DNA of 64,000 bases from Herbaspirillum sp. SJZ107 (GCF_006715485.1 NZ_VFNH01000001.1:806001-870000), one strand, 5' to 3'. Shown: positions 31,318 to 47,111, counted from the first letter of the stretch. A program made the numbers and translations. Notes: generated by a model from the sequence alone, not told the origin.

Positions 31318-31998
31318 TCAGCGTTCGCGCTCGTCCAGCGCCGGCCGCAGCAAGACGATCAGGGCGCCGTTGCCGCCGTCGGCGCGGTTGGCCACGCAGA
31401 AGGCGACCGTTTCGCCGGTCTGCACCAGCCAGCTGTGGACCATGCCGCGCAGCACGGGTTCGCCGCCGGCCGAGCCGTAACCGACGCCGTGGATGATGCG
31501 CACGCAGCGTACACCATTTTTGTTGCTTCTGCGCAAAAAAGCATCGACGACGCGCCGCGCCAGGTCGCGCGTCAAGCCGTGCAAGTCGATTTCATCCTCG
31601 ACCGGCCAATGGCGCTTGCGTAGCTTTTTCACCACATCGGGACCGACGCCGGGCGCGGCCCAGCTGAGGGTCGGCTCTTCGTCGAGCAAACCGTCGACAT
31701 CGAACTGGTCGGACAGCATCGATTCGGCCAGGATCGCCTGCACTTCATCGTCGGTCGGCGGACGCCGCGCCGCGGCCTGGCGCCGCAGCTCGGCTTCGTG
31801 GGCCGGACGCCAGACGTAGCGGTCGGACTCCGGCATCGGCTGGACGTCCTTGACCGCCGTGCGGAACTCGACCGCATTCTCGCGTTCGGCCCGCTCGCGC
31901 TTTTCGCGCTCGGCTTTTTCGATGGCGCGCAGGCGTTCTTCGACCTTCAGACGGTCGCGGAAGGATTTGAGGTCGCCGAAATCTTTCATGCCTGCCAT
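31318..31998 (-). CDS. Smr domain protein (MutS2-like nuclease domain)
   Basis: The 226-residue cytoplasmic protein has a highly charged N-terminus with a coiled-coil-like Lys/Arg/Glu stretch (residues 14-40) and a C-terminal Smr domain. The domain carries the motif DLHGLT and the IIHGVGYGS loop; the usual third residue K of HGKG is V here. Smr domains nick DNA or RNA. The start is uncertain between 31998 (MAGMKD) and 31989. It begins 15 bases after the trxB stop and is probably in its operon. Confidence 0.85.
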   Translation of the reverse strand: MAGMKDFGDLKSFRDRLKVEERLRAIEKAEREKRERAERENAVEFRTAVKDVQPMPESDRYVWRPAHEAELRRQAAARRPPTDDEVQAILAESMLSDQFDVDGLLDEEPTLSWAAPGVGPDVVKKLRKRHWPVEDEIDLHGLTRDLARRVVDAFLRRSNKNGVRCVRIIHGVGYGSAGGEPVLRGMVHSWLVQTGETVAFCVANRADGGNGALIVLLRPALDERER

Positions 31999-32013
31999 CG
32001 GAAAATGTAAGAG

Positions 32014-35849
<3,836 letters not shown>

Positions 35850-35968
35850 AAACGGCGACGGCGACGCTGGGCAGGGTGGACGGCTCCGCCGTCCACCGCA
35901 CATCGCACGCACCCAACCGCGGCCTGCTCTGCCACACCCCTTCGGCCAACAAAAAAAGGAACACGACA

Positions 35969-36601
35969 ATGACGCTGAAAACGACCCTGACCGCCCTGAT
36001 CGCAACCGCCACCCTGGCTATCGGCACCCACGCCTCTGCCGCCGCGCTGGACCAGTTCAAATCCTTCGTCGCCGGCACCAAATCCGCGCGCGGCGACTTC
36101 ACCCAGACCCAGCTCCGCAAGACCACCGCCGGCAAGGCCGCACCGCCCTCGACCGGTACCTTCGTGTTCGCCCGCCCCGGCAAGTTCATCTGGACCTACC
36201 AGAAGCCCTACGAACAGGTGCTGCAGGCCGACGGCGACACCCTGTACCTGTACGACAAGGACCTCAACCAGGTGACCACCCGCAAGCTGGGCAATGCGCT
36301 GGGCAGCTCGCCGGCCGCGATCCTGTTCGGCAGCAACGACCTGGAAAAGAACTTCACGCTGGCCGAAGCCGGCACCCGCGACGGCCTCGAGTGGCTGAGT
36401 GCCACCCCGAAGACCAAGGACACCACCTTCGAGCAGATCGGCATCGGCCTGAAGGACGGCGTGCCGCAGGCGATGGAGCTGAAGGACAACTTCGGCCAGA
36501 CCACGCTGCTGAAGTTCACCAGCTTCCAGCGCAACCCGTCTCTGGGCGCGCAAACCTTCAAGTTCGAGGTGCCGAAGGGGGCTGAAGTCTCCCACCAGTA
36601 A
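35969..36601 (+). CDS. lolA: outer-membrane lipoprotein carrier protein
   Basis: The 210-residue periplasmic chaperone takes lipoproteins from LolCDE to LolB. A signal peptide ([19 protein letters not shown]... cleaved near ASA-AAL) leads to a half-barrel with typical LolA features [23 protein letters not shown] and [18 protein letters not shown]. The ATG at 35969 has AAAAGGA upstream; an earlier in-frame ATG at 35876 would remove the signal peptide from its N-terminal place. It follows ftsK by 119 bases, a conserved neighbour. Confidence 0.95.
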   Translation: MTLKTTLTALIATATLAIGTHASAAALDQFKSFVAGTKSARGDFTQTQLRKTTAGKAAPPSTGTFVFARPGKFIWTYQKPYEQVLQADGDTLYLYDKDLNQVTTRKLGNALGSSPAAILFGSNDLEKNFTLAEAGTRDGLEWLSATPKTKDTTFEQIGIGLKDGVPQAMELKDNFGQTTLLKFTSFQRNPSLGAQTFKFEVPKGAEVSHQ

Positions 36602-36672
36602 GGCTGCACTAACGCGGCATCGTTCTCATCCATTACACTTGCGTTTTCGTTATCCGGCCACACATACGCAAG

Positions 36673-37995
36673 ATGGACAAGCACAACACCGACGACCTGT
36701 TCCGGACCGAACCCGCAGCGCCGCTGGCCGAAGCGCTGCGCCCGAAAACCATCGGCGAGGTGATCGGCCAGAGCCACCTGCTGGGCGAGGGCAAGCCGCT
36801 CAACCTGGTCTTCAAATCGGGGCGGCCGCACTCGATGATCCTGTGGGGGCCGCCGGGCGTCGGCAAGACCACGCTGGCGCGCCTGACCGCCAACGCCTTC
36901 GATTGCGAATTCATCGCGCTGTCGGCGGTGCTGTCCGGGGTCAAGGACATCCGCGCTTCCATCGAGCAGGCCGAGCAGTACCTGGCACGCGGCAAGCACA
37001 CCATCCTGTTCATCGACGAGATCCACCGCTTCAACAAATCGCAGCAGGATGCATTGCTGCCCTTCGTGGAGAGCGGCCTGGTCACGCTGATCGGCGCCAC
37101 CACCGAAAACCCCTCGTTCGAAGTCAATTCGGCACTGCTGTCGCGCTCCCAAGTTTATGTGCTCAAGGCGCTGAACGACGACGAGATGCGCCAGCTGCTG
37201 GCGCGCGCGCAGGAGCGGGTGCTGGGCCACCTGCAGTTCGACGAGGTGGCGGTGCAGACCCTGGTCGGCTACGCCGACGGCGATGCGCGCCGCTTCCTCA
37301 ACCTGCTGGAACAGACCAAGACTTCGGCGGAAACGTCCGGCATCACCCGCATCACCGGCGAGTTCGTCGAGAACGCGCTGACCCTGAACGCGCGCCGCTT
37401 CGACAAGGGCGGCGACAATTTCTACGACCAGATCTCGGCCCTGCACAAGTCGGTGCGCGGCTCGCATCCGGACGCCGCGCTGTACTGGCTGTGCCGCATG
37501 CTGGACGGCGGCGCCGACGCCAAGTACCTGTCGCGCCGCATCGTGCGCATGGCCTGGGAAGACATCGGCCTGGCCGACCCGCGCGCGATCCAGATCGCCA
37601 ACGACGCTGCCACCACCTATGAACGCCTGGGTTCGCCCGAGGGCGAACTGGCGCTGGGCCAGGCCGTGATCTACCTGGCGATCGCGGCCAAGAGCAATGC
37701 CGGCTACAACGCCTTCAATGCCGCGATGGCCTTTGTGCGCAAGGACAAGTCGCGCGAGGTGCCGGTGCACCTGCGCAATGCGCCGACCAAGCTGATGAAG
37801 GAACTCGGCTACGGCCATGCCTACCGTTATGCCCACGACGAGCCGCATGCGTACGCGGCCGGCGAAACCTACCTGCCGGACGGGATGCCGGAGCCGCGCT
37901 GGTACCAGCCGGTGCCGCGCGGGATCGAGGGCAAGGTAGCCGACAAGCTGGCCTTCCTGCGCCAGCTGGATGCGGATGCCGGCGGCGAAGACTGA
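36673..37995 (+). CDS. rarA: replication-associated recombination protein A (MgsA/RarA AAA+ ATPase)
   Basis: The 440-residue AAA+ protein related to clamp-loader subunits acts at stalled replication forks. Walker A is GPPGVGKTT, sensor/Walker B FIDEIHRFNKSQQDAL, and GATTENPSFEVN plus the C-terminal tetramerisation region (YPDG-like YLPDGM) are typical of RarA/Mgs1/WRNIP1. It is third in ftsK-lolA-rarA. In many relatives serS comes next, but here a 7.6-kb block of surface genes intervenes. Confidence 0.96.
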   Translation: MDKHNTDDLFRTEPAAPLAEALRPKTIGEVIGQSHLLGEGKPLNLVFKSGRPHSMILWGPPGVGKTTLARLTANAFDCEFIALSAVLSGVKDIRASIEQAEQYLARGKHTILFIDEIHRFNKSQQDALLPFVESGLVTLIGATTENPSFEVNSALLSRSQVYVLKALNDDEMRQLLARAQERVLGHLQFDEVAVQTLVGYADGDARRFLNLLEQTKTSAETSGITRITGEFVENALTLNARRFDKGGDNFYDQISALHKSVRGSHPDAALYWLCRMLDGGADAKYLSRRIVRMAWEDIGLADPRAIQIANDAATTYERLGSPEGELALGQAVIYLAIAAKSNAGYNAFNAAMAFVRKDKSREVPVHLRNAPTKLMKELGYGHAYRYAHDEPHAYAAGETYLPDGMPEPRWYQPVPRGIEGKVADKLAFLRQLDADAGGED

Positions 37996-38014
37996 TCCAC
38001 GATCCTGAGAAATG

Positions 38015-38055
38015 AAAAAAGCCCCGCGACGGCCGGACCGTCGCGGGGCTTTTTA
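38015..38055. terminator. bidirectional terminator between rarA and a beta-helix gene
   Basis: GCCCCGCGACGG (38021-38032) pairs perfectly with CCGTCGCGGGGC (38038-38049). AAAAAA precedes the stem and TTTTT follows, so it should stop transcripts on both strands: rarA from the left and the beta-helix lipoprotein gene from the right. Confidence 0.92.
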
Positions 38056-38088
38056 CTTCCTGTGCTCTAGATATTAGCGTGACTGGAT

Positions 38089-39468
38089 TCAGAAGCTTTC
38101 GTAGGCGCCGATGTCGAAGGCACCGCCTTTCGGACGGGCCACGCCGAGGATGTCGACTGCCGGGGCGCCGCTGGCGATACCCTTGTTCACGGCAGGCGAG
38201 CCGCTCTGCAGGCGGTAGTCGCCGGTGGCGGTCGGGTTGTAGCTGACGAACTTCGGATCGGCGCTGATGGTGCCGGTCGCGCTGCCCTTGAGCATGCCGA
38301 CGTTGGTGCTGCTGCCGTAGACCAGGTTGTTCGACACGACGTTGCCGGTACCGATGCAGGTCGCACCCGAGTAGCAGTACTGCTGAATGCCGCCGCGCGG
38401 GTTGTTGTAGACGATGTTGTTGAGCACCTTGACGTTGTTCAGCAGGACACCGCCCGGCGAATCGCCCACGCCGATCACGATACCGCCGCCCATGCCGGCC
38501 GAGCCGTTGGCGAAGACCGTGTTGTTGGCGATGGTGGTGCCGCTGGCCGCGTGCCACAGGTGGATACCGAAGGACGAAACGCGGTACACCACGTTGTTCA
38601 TGATCTTGCCGCCGGTGTTCGACGAGTACAGGCCCTGCACGCCGTTGCAGCCGCCCGGCGTACCGATGTCGTGCACCACGTTGCCGATCATGTCGCCGTT
38701 GGTGCTGCCGTAGGTCGCATTGACCACGCCCGCGCCGCCGTCGCCGGTGCAGCCGCCCGACAGGGTCAGGTTGTGGATATGGTTGTTCGAGACCAGGGTG
38801 TTCGACGCGTAGTTCAGGATGCCGAGGCGGCCCGGACCGCGGATGTCGAAGCCGCTGATGTCGACGTAGTTGCCGTTGTTGGTCCACATGGCTTCGGTGC
38901 CGGTGCCGACGATCTTGGCGCCCCACTTGGTGTCCGACACGAAGCTGATGCGGGCAGTCGCGGTGCCGCTGGTCTTGGTGCTGACGTTGCCGTTGTAGGT
39001 GCCGGCGGCGACGTGCACGGTGGTGCCGGCCTTGGCAACCGAGGCGGCCTTGGTGATGGTCTTGAACGGCGCAGCCTGGGTACCGGTGTTCGAATCCGAA
39101 CCGGTGGTGGCCACGTACAGGTGGTAGGTGCTGGTGGTGGTGGCGTTCGGGGTTGCGCTGGTCAGGGTGGCCAGCAGTTTGGTGCCGCCTTCGGCCTGGG
39201 CTGCGTCGGCTGCAGCTTGCACTTCTTTCTCGTAACCATCGACATTGAAGCTGGCGGCGCTCAGCGGTGCAGCACCGGCCGCGGTCACAGCGGCGTCGAC
39301 GAGGGCGGCACCCTTGTCGGCATTGGCGACGGCCAGCTTGGCTGCGGTCTGGGCGGCGGCGCTGCTGCCGGCGTCGGTACCGCCGCAAGCGGCGAGCAGG
39401 ACGGCTGCACTGCAGGCGACGAGGGTGTTGGCACGGTGGGCGAAGAGCGAAGCGATTGCGTTTTTCAT
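38089..39468 (-). CDS. right-handed parallel beta-helix lipoprotein (paralogue 1)
   Basis: The 459-residue predicted lipoprotein has a signal with lipobox VLLAAC at about residues 23-28. An unconserved Ala-rich region (30-110) precedes a parallel beta-helix domain (about 115-459). The helix opens with a DUF1565-like motif, YHLYVATTGSDSNTGT, and has PbH1-type turns such as NNHIHNLTLSGG, GNVVHDIG, NNVVYRV and NNTVFANGS. Such folds occur in polysaccharide lyases and epimerases and in adhesive proteins; I see no assigned catalytic residues. Its helix domain is almost identical in DNA to the next gene's, and both share an upstream block (39507-39559). It belongs to the rarA-serS insertion. Confidence 0.85.
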   Translation of the reverse strand: MKNAIASLFAHRANTLVACSAAVLLAACGGTDAGSSAAAQTAAKLAVANADKGAALVDAAVTAAGAAPLSAASFNVDGYEKEVQAAADAAQAEGGTKLLATLTSATPNATTTSTYHLYVATTGSDSNTGTQAAPFKTITKAASVAKAGTTVHVAAGTYNGNVSTKTSGTATARISFVSDTKWGAKIVGTGTEAMWTNNGNYVDISGFDIRGPGRLGILNYASNTLVSNNHIHNLTLSGGCTGDGGAGVVNATYGSTNGDMIGNVVHDIGTPGGCNGVQGLYSSNTGGKIMNNVVYRVSSFGIHLWHAASGTTIANNTVFANGSAGMGGGIVIGVGDSPGGVLLNNVKVLNNIVYNNPRGGIQQYCYSGATCIGTGNVVSNNLVYGSSTNVGMLKGSATGTISADPKFVSYNPTATGDYRLQSGSPAVNKGIASGAPAVDILGVARPKGGAFDIGAYESF

Positions 39469-39506
39469 CTAGGGAAGTTCCTTGAATCAAGAAGTCATTG
39501 ATACTG

Positions 39507-39559
39507 CTTTTGAGCGCAGGAAACTTCCTAAGTTCAATCTTTTCGTAAAAAAATTTTCC
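39507..39559 (-). promoter_or_regulatory. candidate ECF (RpoE/AlgU-like) promoter of paralogue 1
   Basis: On the minus strand GAACTT (39535-39530) and TCAAA (39513-39509) are 16 bases apart, matching the pattern of envelope-stress sigma factors. An A/T-rich stretch upstream (39543-39559) could act as an UP element. The same block, with the same spacing, stands before paralogue 2 at 41350-41402. The start codon is 41 bases downstream of the -10. The rest of the 39469-39779 gap contains only this block and the terminator of paralogue 2. Confidence 0.6.
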
Positions 39560-39683
39560 GTATGAATGAAAACGCAACACTTGATTTCGAATATGAAATG
39601 GAACGCCGCATATTGTTCAGTTCATCCACGGGCGCCATTGGCATGAGCTGCCTTCGCCGCCAGTCCGATGTGCCTGCCCAGAT

Positions 39684-39719
39684 AAAAAAAGCCCTGCGAC
39701 GGCATCACCGTCACAGGGC
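39684..39719 (-). terminator. terminator of beta-helix paralogue 2
   Basis: GCCCTGCGACGG (39691-39702) and CCGTCACAGGGC (39708-39719) form a 12-bp stem with one mismatch, preceded on the plus strand by AAAAAAA and thus followed by seven T on the minus strand. It lies 60 bases after the stop of the gene at 39780-41315. It closely resembles the terminator at 38015-38055, as if duplicated with the gene. Confidence 0.85.
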
Positions 39720-39779
39720 TTGTATCCGGTGTCCGGCACCAGGTGCCGGGCATCGTGCCGAGCTTGCGCTAGCGGGCTA

Positions 39780-41315
39780 TCAGAAGCTTTCGTAGGCGCC
39801 GATGTCGAAGGCGCCGCCTTTCGGACGGGCCACGCCGAGGATGTCGACTGCCGGGGCGCCGCTGGCGATGCCCTTGTTCACGGCAGGCGAGCCGCTCTGC
39901 AGGCGGTAGTCGCCGGTGGCGGTCGGGTTGTAGCTGACGAACTTCGGATCGGCGCTGATGGTGCCGGTCGCGCTGCCCTTCAGCATGCCGACGTTGGTGC
40001 TGCTGCCGTAGACCAGGTTGTTCGACACGACGTTGCCGGTACCGATGCAGGTCGCACCCGAGTAGCAGTACTGCTGGATGCCGCCGCGCGGGTTGTTGTA
40101 GACGATGTTGTTGAGCACCTTGACGTTGTTCAGCAGGACACCGCCCGGCGAATCGCCCACGCCGATCACGATGCCGCCGCCCATGCCGGCCGAGCCGTTG
40201 GCGAAGACCGTGTTGTTGGCGATGGTGGTGCCGCTGGCCGCGTGCCACAGGTGGATGCCGAAGGACGAGACGCGGTAGACGACGTTGTTGGCGATGGTGC
40301 CGCCGGTGTTCGACGAGTACAGGCCCTGCACGCCGTTGCAGCCGCCCGGCTTGCCGATGTCGTGTACGACGTTGCCGATCATGTCGCCGTTGGTGCTGCC
40401 GTAGGTCGCATTGACCACGCCCGCGCCGCCGTCGCCGGTACAGCCGCCCGACAGGGTCAGGTTGTGGATGTGGTTATTGGCGACCAGCGTGTTCGACGCA
40501 TAGTTCAGGATGCCCAGGCGGCCCGGACCGGTGATGTCGAAACCGTTGATCTCGACGTAGTTGCCGTTGTTGGTCCACATGGCTTCGGAACCGGTGCCGA
40601 CGATCTTGGCGCCCCACTTGGTGTCGGACACGAAGCGGATCTTGCCCGATGCGCTGCCGCTGGTCTTGGTGCTGACGTTGCCGTTGTAGGTGCCGGCGGC
40701 GACGTGGACGGTGGTGCTGGCCTTGGCAACCGAGGCGGCCTTGGTGATGGTCTTGAACGGCGCGGCCTTGGTACCGCTGTTCGAATCCGAACCGGTGGTC
40801 GCCACGTACAGGTGGTAGGCCGACGGATCGGCGACCGGCGCGGGTGCAGTCGCCTGCAGGTTCTTGTACTCTGCGCTGTTCAGGAATTCGTTCTTGACGC
40901 CGTCGATCGACAGGCCGGCGTTTACTTGCTGGACCCAGAACTGCAGGCCGCCGCTGTCCGGCTCGCGGTTGAGCAGGGTGCGGTACAGGTCGGTAACCTG
41001 CGCGGTGGCGTTGGTGCCGGTGGTAGCCGACGAGATGGTCGCCAGCAGGCGGGTGGTTTGCGGTGCGGTGGCAGTTGCCGAAGCATGCTCGAAAGCGCCG
41101 GTACCTGCGCTTTCTTCCGTCAACGCCGCGGTCTGGCCGGCGGCGGCAACAGTTGCTTCGGATGCGTTCGCGCTCTGGACACCGTGCGACAGGGTCGCGG
41201 TGTCGGTCTTGCTGCCGCTGGTATCAGCACCACAAGCGGTCAGGAGGACGGCGGCGCTGCAGCAGAGCAGTGCGCTGGCGTGAACATTCGAAGCAAAAGT
41301 GACGATTCGTTTCAT
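39780..41315 (-). CDS. DUF4214 plus parallel beta-helix lipoprotein (paralogue 2)
   Basis: The 511-residue predicted lipoprotein has lipobox LLTAC (about residues 25-29) and a Ser/Thr/Ala-rich spacer. A DUF4214-like module follows at about 105-155 (VTDLYRTLLNREPDSGGLQF, VKNEFLNSAEY), and then a beta-helix domain almost identical to that of paralogue 1. DUF4214 modules are found in surface-layer and exported repeat proteins. The ATG at 41315 is used, with another six codons upstream. The N-terminal half is unrelated to paralogue 1 while the C-terminal 340 residues match, pointing to recent duplication or gene conversion. It has its own ECF-type promoter and terminator. Confidence 0.85.
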   Translation of the reverse strand: MKRIVTFASNVHASALLCCSAAVLLTACGADTSGSKTDTATLSHGVQSANASEATVAAAGQTAALTEESAGTGAFEHASATATAPQTTRLLATISSATTGTNATAQVTDLYRTLLNREPDSGGLQFWVQQVNAGLSIDGVKNEFLNSAEYKNLQATAPAPVADPSAYHLYVATTGSDSNSGTKAAPFKTITKAASVAKASTTVHVAAGTYNGNVSTKTSGSASGKIRFVSDTKWGAKIVGTGSEAMWTNNGNYVEINGFDITGPGRLGILNYASNTLVANNHIHNLTLSGGCTGDGGAGVVNATYGSTNGDMIGNVVHDIGKPGGCNGVQGLYSSNTGGTIANNVVYRVSSFGIHLWHAASGTTIANNTVFANGSAGMGGGIVIGVGDSPGGVLLNNVKVLNNIVYNNPRGGIQQYCYSGATCIGTGNVVSNNLVYGSSTNVGMLKGSATGTISADPKFVSYNPTATGDYRLQSGSPAVNKGIASGAPAVDILGVARPKGGAFDIGAYESF

Positions 41316-41349
41316 TGGGAAAACCCTTCTCAAAAATTGAAATACGGAA

Positions 41350-41402
41350 GCTTTGAGCGGTGGAAACTTCCTAAGTTCAATCTTTTTGAAAAAAAATTTT
41401 CC
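41350..41402 (-). promoter_or_regulatory. candidate ECF (RpoE/AlgU-like) promoter of paralogue 2
   Basis: GAACTT (41378-41373) and TCAAA (41356-41352) on the minus strand are 16 bases apart, exactly as before paralogue 1. Between them AGGAAGTTTCC is identical in both copies. An A-tract lies upstream of the -35 in both. Confidence 0.6.
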
Positions 41403-41643
41403 CTGGGATATAAGTTATTTAATAAGGTTTTCCTTAATGGAATTTATATTAGGGAACATATATCGATGAAACATGACGAATCCGCGGTAATTGAATACGA
41501 ACGGACAAGCTGTTGATTTGAAAAGATTTTCCTATTGGAAAATCGAATTATCGGAACGATAGGGAGAGGAAGGAAAACAGCAGGCGATAGCAGGTCATTC
41601 GCATGGCTTGCCGTCGCGTGGAAAAAGGCAAGTATTCAATGCA
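41403..41643. other. AT-rich non-coding stretch with a small hairpin
   Basis: This stretch separates paralogue 2 from the third beta-helix gene and is clearly richer in A and T than the rest of the window. It contains a perfect 8-bp inverted repeat, GATTTTCC (41525-41532) and GGAAAATC (41537-41544), around TATT. I see no gene; short frames here lack ribosome-binding sites. It may be the 3' region of the third gene or foreign DNA. Confidence 0.5.
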
Positions 41644-42729
41644 TCAGCGTTTTGCAGCGGTGCCGATATCGATTGCGGCCCCATGGCCGAATGCAGGTGA
41701 ATGCCGTTTCAAACGATAATCGCCGCTGCCATCGGGCCGGAAGTCGACGAAATGCGGATCGTCGACAATGGTACCGGTGGCTTTCCCGACACGCATCTGG
41801 ATGCCCAAGCCGTTGCCATACACCACGTTGTCGGCCACCACATTCCCGGTGCCGATGCAGGCCTCGTCGGGATCGCAGTATTGCTGGATCGAGGCGCGCG
41901 GGTTCCAGGCGACGATATTGTTGGCGATGCGGGTTCCGGTCAGCTTCACGCCGCCGGGACTGTCGCCGGTGCCGACCACGATGCCGCCGCCGATTTTGTC
42001 CGAACCGTTGGCGAACACGGTGTTGTTAATAATGATCACCTGATCGGCGGCATGCCACAGATGGATGCCCCAGGCCGCCGCACGGTAAACAATATTGTTC
42101 TCGATGCGGCCATGCAGGTTCGAGTAATAGATACCGTGCACGCCCTGGCAGGCACCGGGTACGCCGATGTCGTGCACCACGTTGCCGACGATCTCGCCAT
42201 GCGACCCCTTGTAGTTGGCGTTCACGATGCCGCCGCCGCCATCCCCGGTGCAGCCGCCGGAGACTTGCAGGTCGTGCACGTGGTTGTCGCGCATCCGTAC
42301 CCACGACCCGTAATTCAGGAGGCCGATGCGCCCGCTGCCGCTGAGATCGAAGCCGGCAATCTCGACGTGGCGGCCGTGGTTGATCCAGACCGCCTCGGTG
42401 CCGCTGCCGACGATGCGCGCACCCCATCTCACGGTGGAGAGGTAGCGGACCCGGGCACCGGGACGGCCGCTGGCGCTGGTCCTGACGTTTTCCTGATAGA
42501 CCCCCGGCGCGACCTGTACCGTGGTGCCGGCTGCGCTGCCGGAGGCGGCCCGTGCTGCCGCCGCACCCAGCGTGCGCAGCGGCGCGCGCCGCGTGCCCGG
42601 ATTCGCGTCGTCGCCGTCGGGCGCCACCCACAGCGTGCGGCCGCCGCCCGCGGCAGCCGCGGCAGTGCCGCCAGGCACCTGGCAGGCACACGGCAGACAC
42701 AGCATCAGCAGGCAGGGCAGGGCGCGCAC
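41644..42729 (-). CDS. right-handed parallel beta-helix protein (divergent paralogue 3)
   Basis: The 361-residue exported protein has a short signal with a possible lipobox (LCLPCAC, Cys at about 16). Its beta-helix domain follows the same order as the two neighbours: LWVAPDGDDANPGT, WGARIVGSGTEAVWINHG, VSGGCTGDGGGGIVNANY, WGIHLWHAADQ and NNTVFANGSDKIGGGIVVG. It lacks the long N-terminal spacer and the DUF4214 module, and is much more diverged, so it is an older copy. It is divergent from the flippase gene across 177 bases, where no GAACTT-type promoter is seen. Confidence 0.83.
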   Translation of the reverse strand: MRALPCLLMLCLPCACQVPGGTAAAAAGGGRTLWVAPDGDDANPGTRRAPLRTLGAAAARAASGSAAGTTVQVAPGVYQENVRTSASGRPGARVRYLSTVRWGARIVGSGTEAVWINHGRHVEIAGFDLSGSGRIGLLNYGSWVRMRDNHVHDLQVSGGCTGDGGGGIVNANYKGSHGEIVGNVVHDIGVPGACQGVHGIYYSNLHGRIENNIVYRAAAWGIHLWHAADQVIIINNTVFANGSDKIGGGIVVGTGDSPGGVKLTGTRIANNIVAWNPRASIQQYCDPDEACIGTGNVVADNVVYGNGLGIQMRVGKATGTIVDDPHFVDFRPDGSGDYRLKRHSPAFGHGAAIDIGTAAKR

Positions 42730-42906
42730 GGCGGTCCTCAGGGCGGTTGTCTCTATTCAGATAGAGCGGCAGCGACCTTGCGACCTTATCCGAACCCACG
42801 CTGCATGACCTTGCGCTGGCGCGAGCCGGCGACCGATTTGTCATGCGAGCCGTGCATTGATCGGGCACAGGTCCGGGCCGCAGCAGCACCCGATAATGGC
42901 TCACTT

Positions 42907-44231
42907 ATGATGACCCACATGAAAAGCCTGCTGGCCTCGCTTGCCCTCGGCCGCACCCCGGATGCCCGGTTCGACCTGTCGGCCGCCATCGGCTCGACCC
43001 TGCTGCGCCAGGTCGTCTCCAGCGGCCTGTACTTCGTGGCGCTGTGGGTCACCACGCGCCAGCTCGGCGCCCACGACAACGGCCTGCTGGTCACGGCCCT
43101 GCTGCTGCCGCAGAGCCTGTACGCCTTCCTCAACCTCGGCCTCGGTCCCAGCCATGTGTTCCACATGAGCAGCGGAACCGGCAGCGCGCGCACCATGCGC
43201 CGTATGAACTGGGCGCTGGCGCTGGCGCTGTGGGCCGCGGCCGTGCTGGCACTGCTGCTGGCCAGCGACGGCGCCATCGCCCACTACCTGCCCGGCACCG
43301 CCAAGCGCACCGCACTGTACGCCAGCCTGCTGTTCCCGATGATGTTGCTGGCGGCCTGGACGTCGGCACTGATCCAGGGCGCGCGCGACTACGCCACCTA
43401 CAACAAGACTGCGCTGACCCAGCCGCTGGTATTCTGTGCCGGCGTATTGCTGCTGGGCGCACTCGGTGCGGTCAGCGTGCCGGCGGTGCTGGCCTGCCAT
43501 ATCCTCAGCCAGGCGGCGCTGTGGCTGGTCAGCGAATGGCGGGTGCGCCGCTATGCCGCACCGGCCGTAGCCGGACCGGACCACGGCCTGAAGCTGGGGA
43601 CGGCCATCGCCTTCGGCCTGCGTGCCCACCTGAGCAACGTGATCACCTTCCTGAATTACCGGGTGGCGCTGTACCTGGTGAGCTTCCTGCTCGATCCCGC
43701 CGCAGCCGGCCGCTACGCGCTGTCGATCCAGCTGGCCGAAGTGCTGTGGATGATCGCCAGCGCGGCCACGGTGGTGGTGTTCCCGGAATCCGCCGCGCAT
43801 AACAGCACGCCTGCGGCCCTGCAGAAGATGGTGCGCAAGATCGCGCTTTCGGTATTCAAGATCACGCTGGCCGGAGGCGTCTTGGCCGGCCTGCTGTCGG
43901 TGGTCGCGATTCCGTGGGTATTCGGCCGCGACTATGCCGGCTCGGTGCTGCCCTTTGTCATCCTCCTGCCCGGGATCATCACCTGGAGCTACATGAGCGT
44001 GGTGTCCAATTCCCTGGCCGGGATGGGCCTGCAGCGGGTCAACATCCAGGGGGCGCTGCTGTCGTTTAGCCTCAACGGCGGCGGCTGCCTGCTGGCGATT
44101 CCGGTGTTCGGCACGCCGGGCGCGGCGCTGGCGTCGAGCGTCGCGTTCACGGTCACGGCGGTGTTCACCATCACGATGTACGGGCGCATCATGGCCGAGC
44201 GCATCGCGGCCGCCGGCGGGGAGGGCGCCCG

Positions 44232-44235
<4 letters not shown>
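42907..44235 (+). CDS. polysaccharide flippase (Wzx/oligosaccharide transporter type)
   Basis: The 442-residue inner-membrane protein has about twelve hydrophobic segments. An N-terminal GSTLLRQVVSSGLYFVALWV and a DNGLLVTALLLPQSLYAFLNLGLG segment are typical of the MOP/MATE-like polysaccharide export superfamily. It would move lipid-linked sugar units to the periplasm. In-frame ATGs at 42907, 42910 and 42919 are all possible; no clear ribosome-binding site decides. Its last four bases overlap the glycosyltransferase start (ATGA), so the two are made together. There is no Wzy polymerase gene nearby. Confidence 0.85.
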
Positions 44236-46897
<2,662 letters not shown>

Positions 46898-46944
46898 CCG
46901 GCACCAGTTGGCAAAATAGCTCTTCCGTTTTCGTGCAGGGCTGC

Positions 46945-46950
46945 TATAAT
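46945..46950 (+). promoter_or_regulatory. -10 box of the first tRNA-Ser gene
   Basis: A perfect TATAAT lies 33 bases before the tRNA. The -35 at 17 bases is CTTCCG, a poor match, which may be compensated by a GC-rich discriminator typical of stringently controlled stable RNA. Confidence 0.6.
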
Positions 46951-46983
46951 GCGGCCTCTCGCGATGCAAGCGACCGGTTACCA

Positions 46984-47073
<90 letters not shown>

Positions 47074-47080
47074 AATAAGA

Positions 47081-47111
47081 AAAGGGCTCCCGCAAGGGGG
47101 CCCTTTTTGTT
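47081..47111 (+). terminator. terminator of tRNA-Ser copy 1
   Basis: AAAGGGCTCCC (47081-47091), GCAA loop, GGGGGCCCTTT (47096-47106) with one G-T pair, then TTG and TTTT. Confidence 0.88.

Noticed and set aside
41403..41640. Small frames in the AT-rich gap as toxins or transposase remnants
   Set aside because: No ribosome-binding site, no recognisable motif and no terminal repeats were seen.
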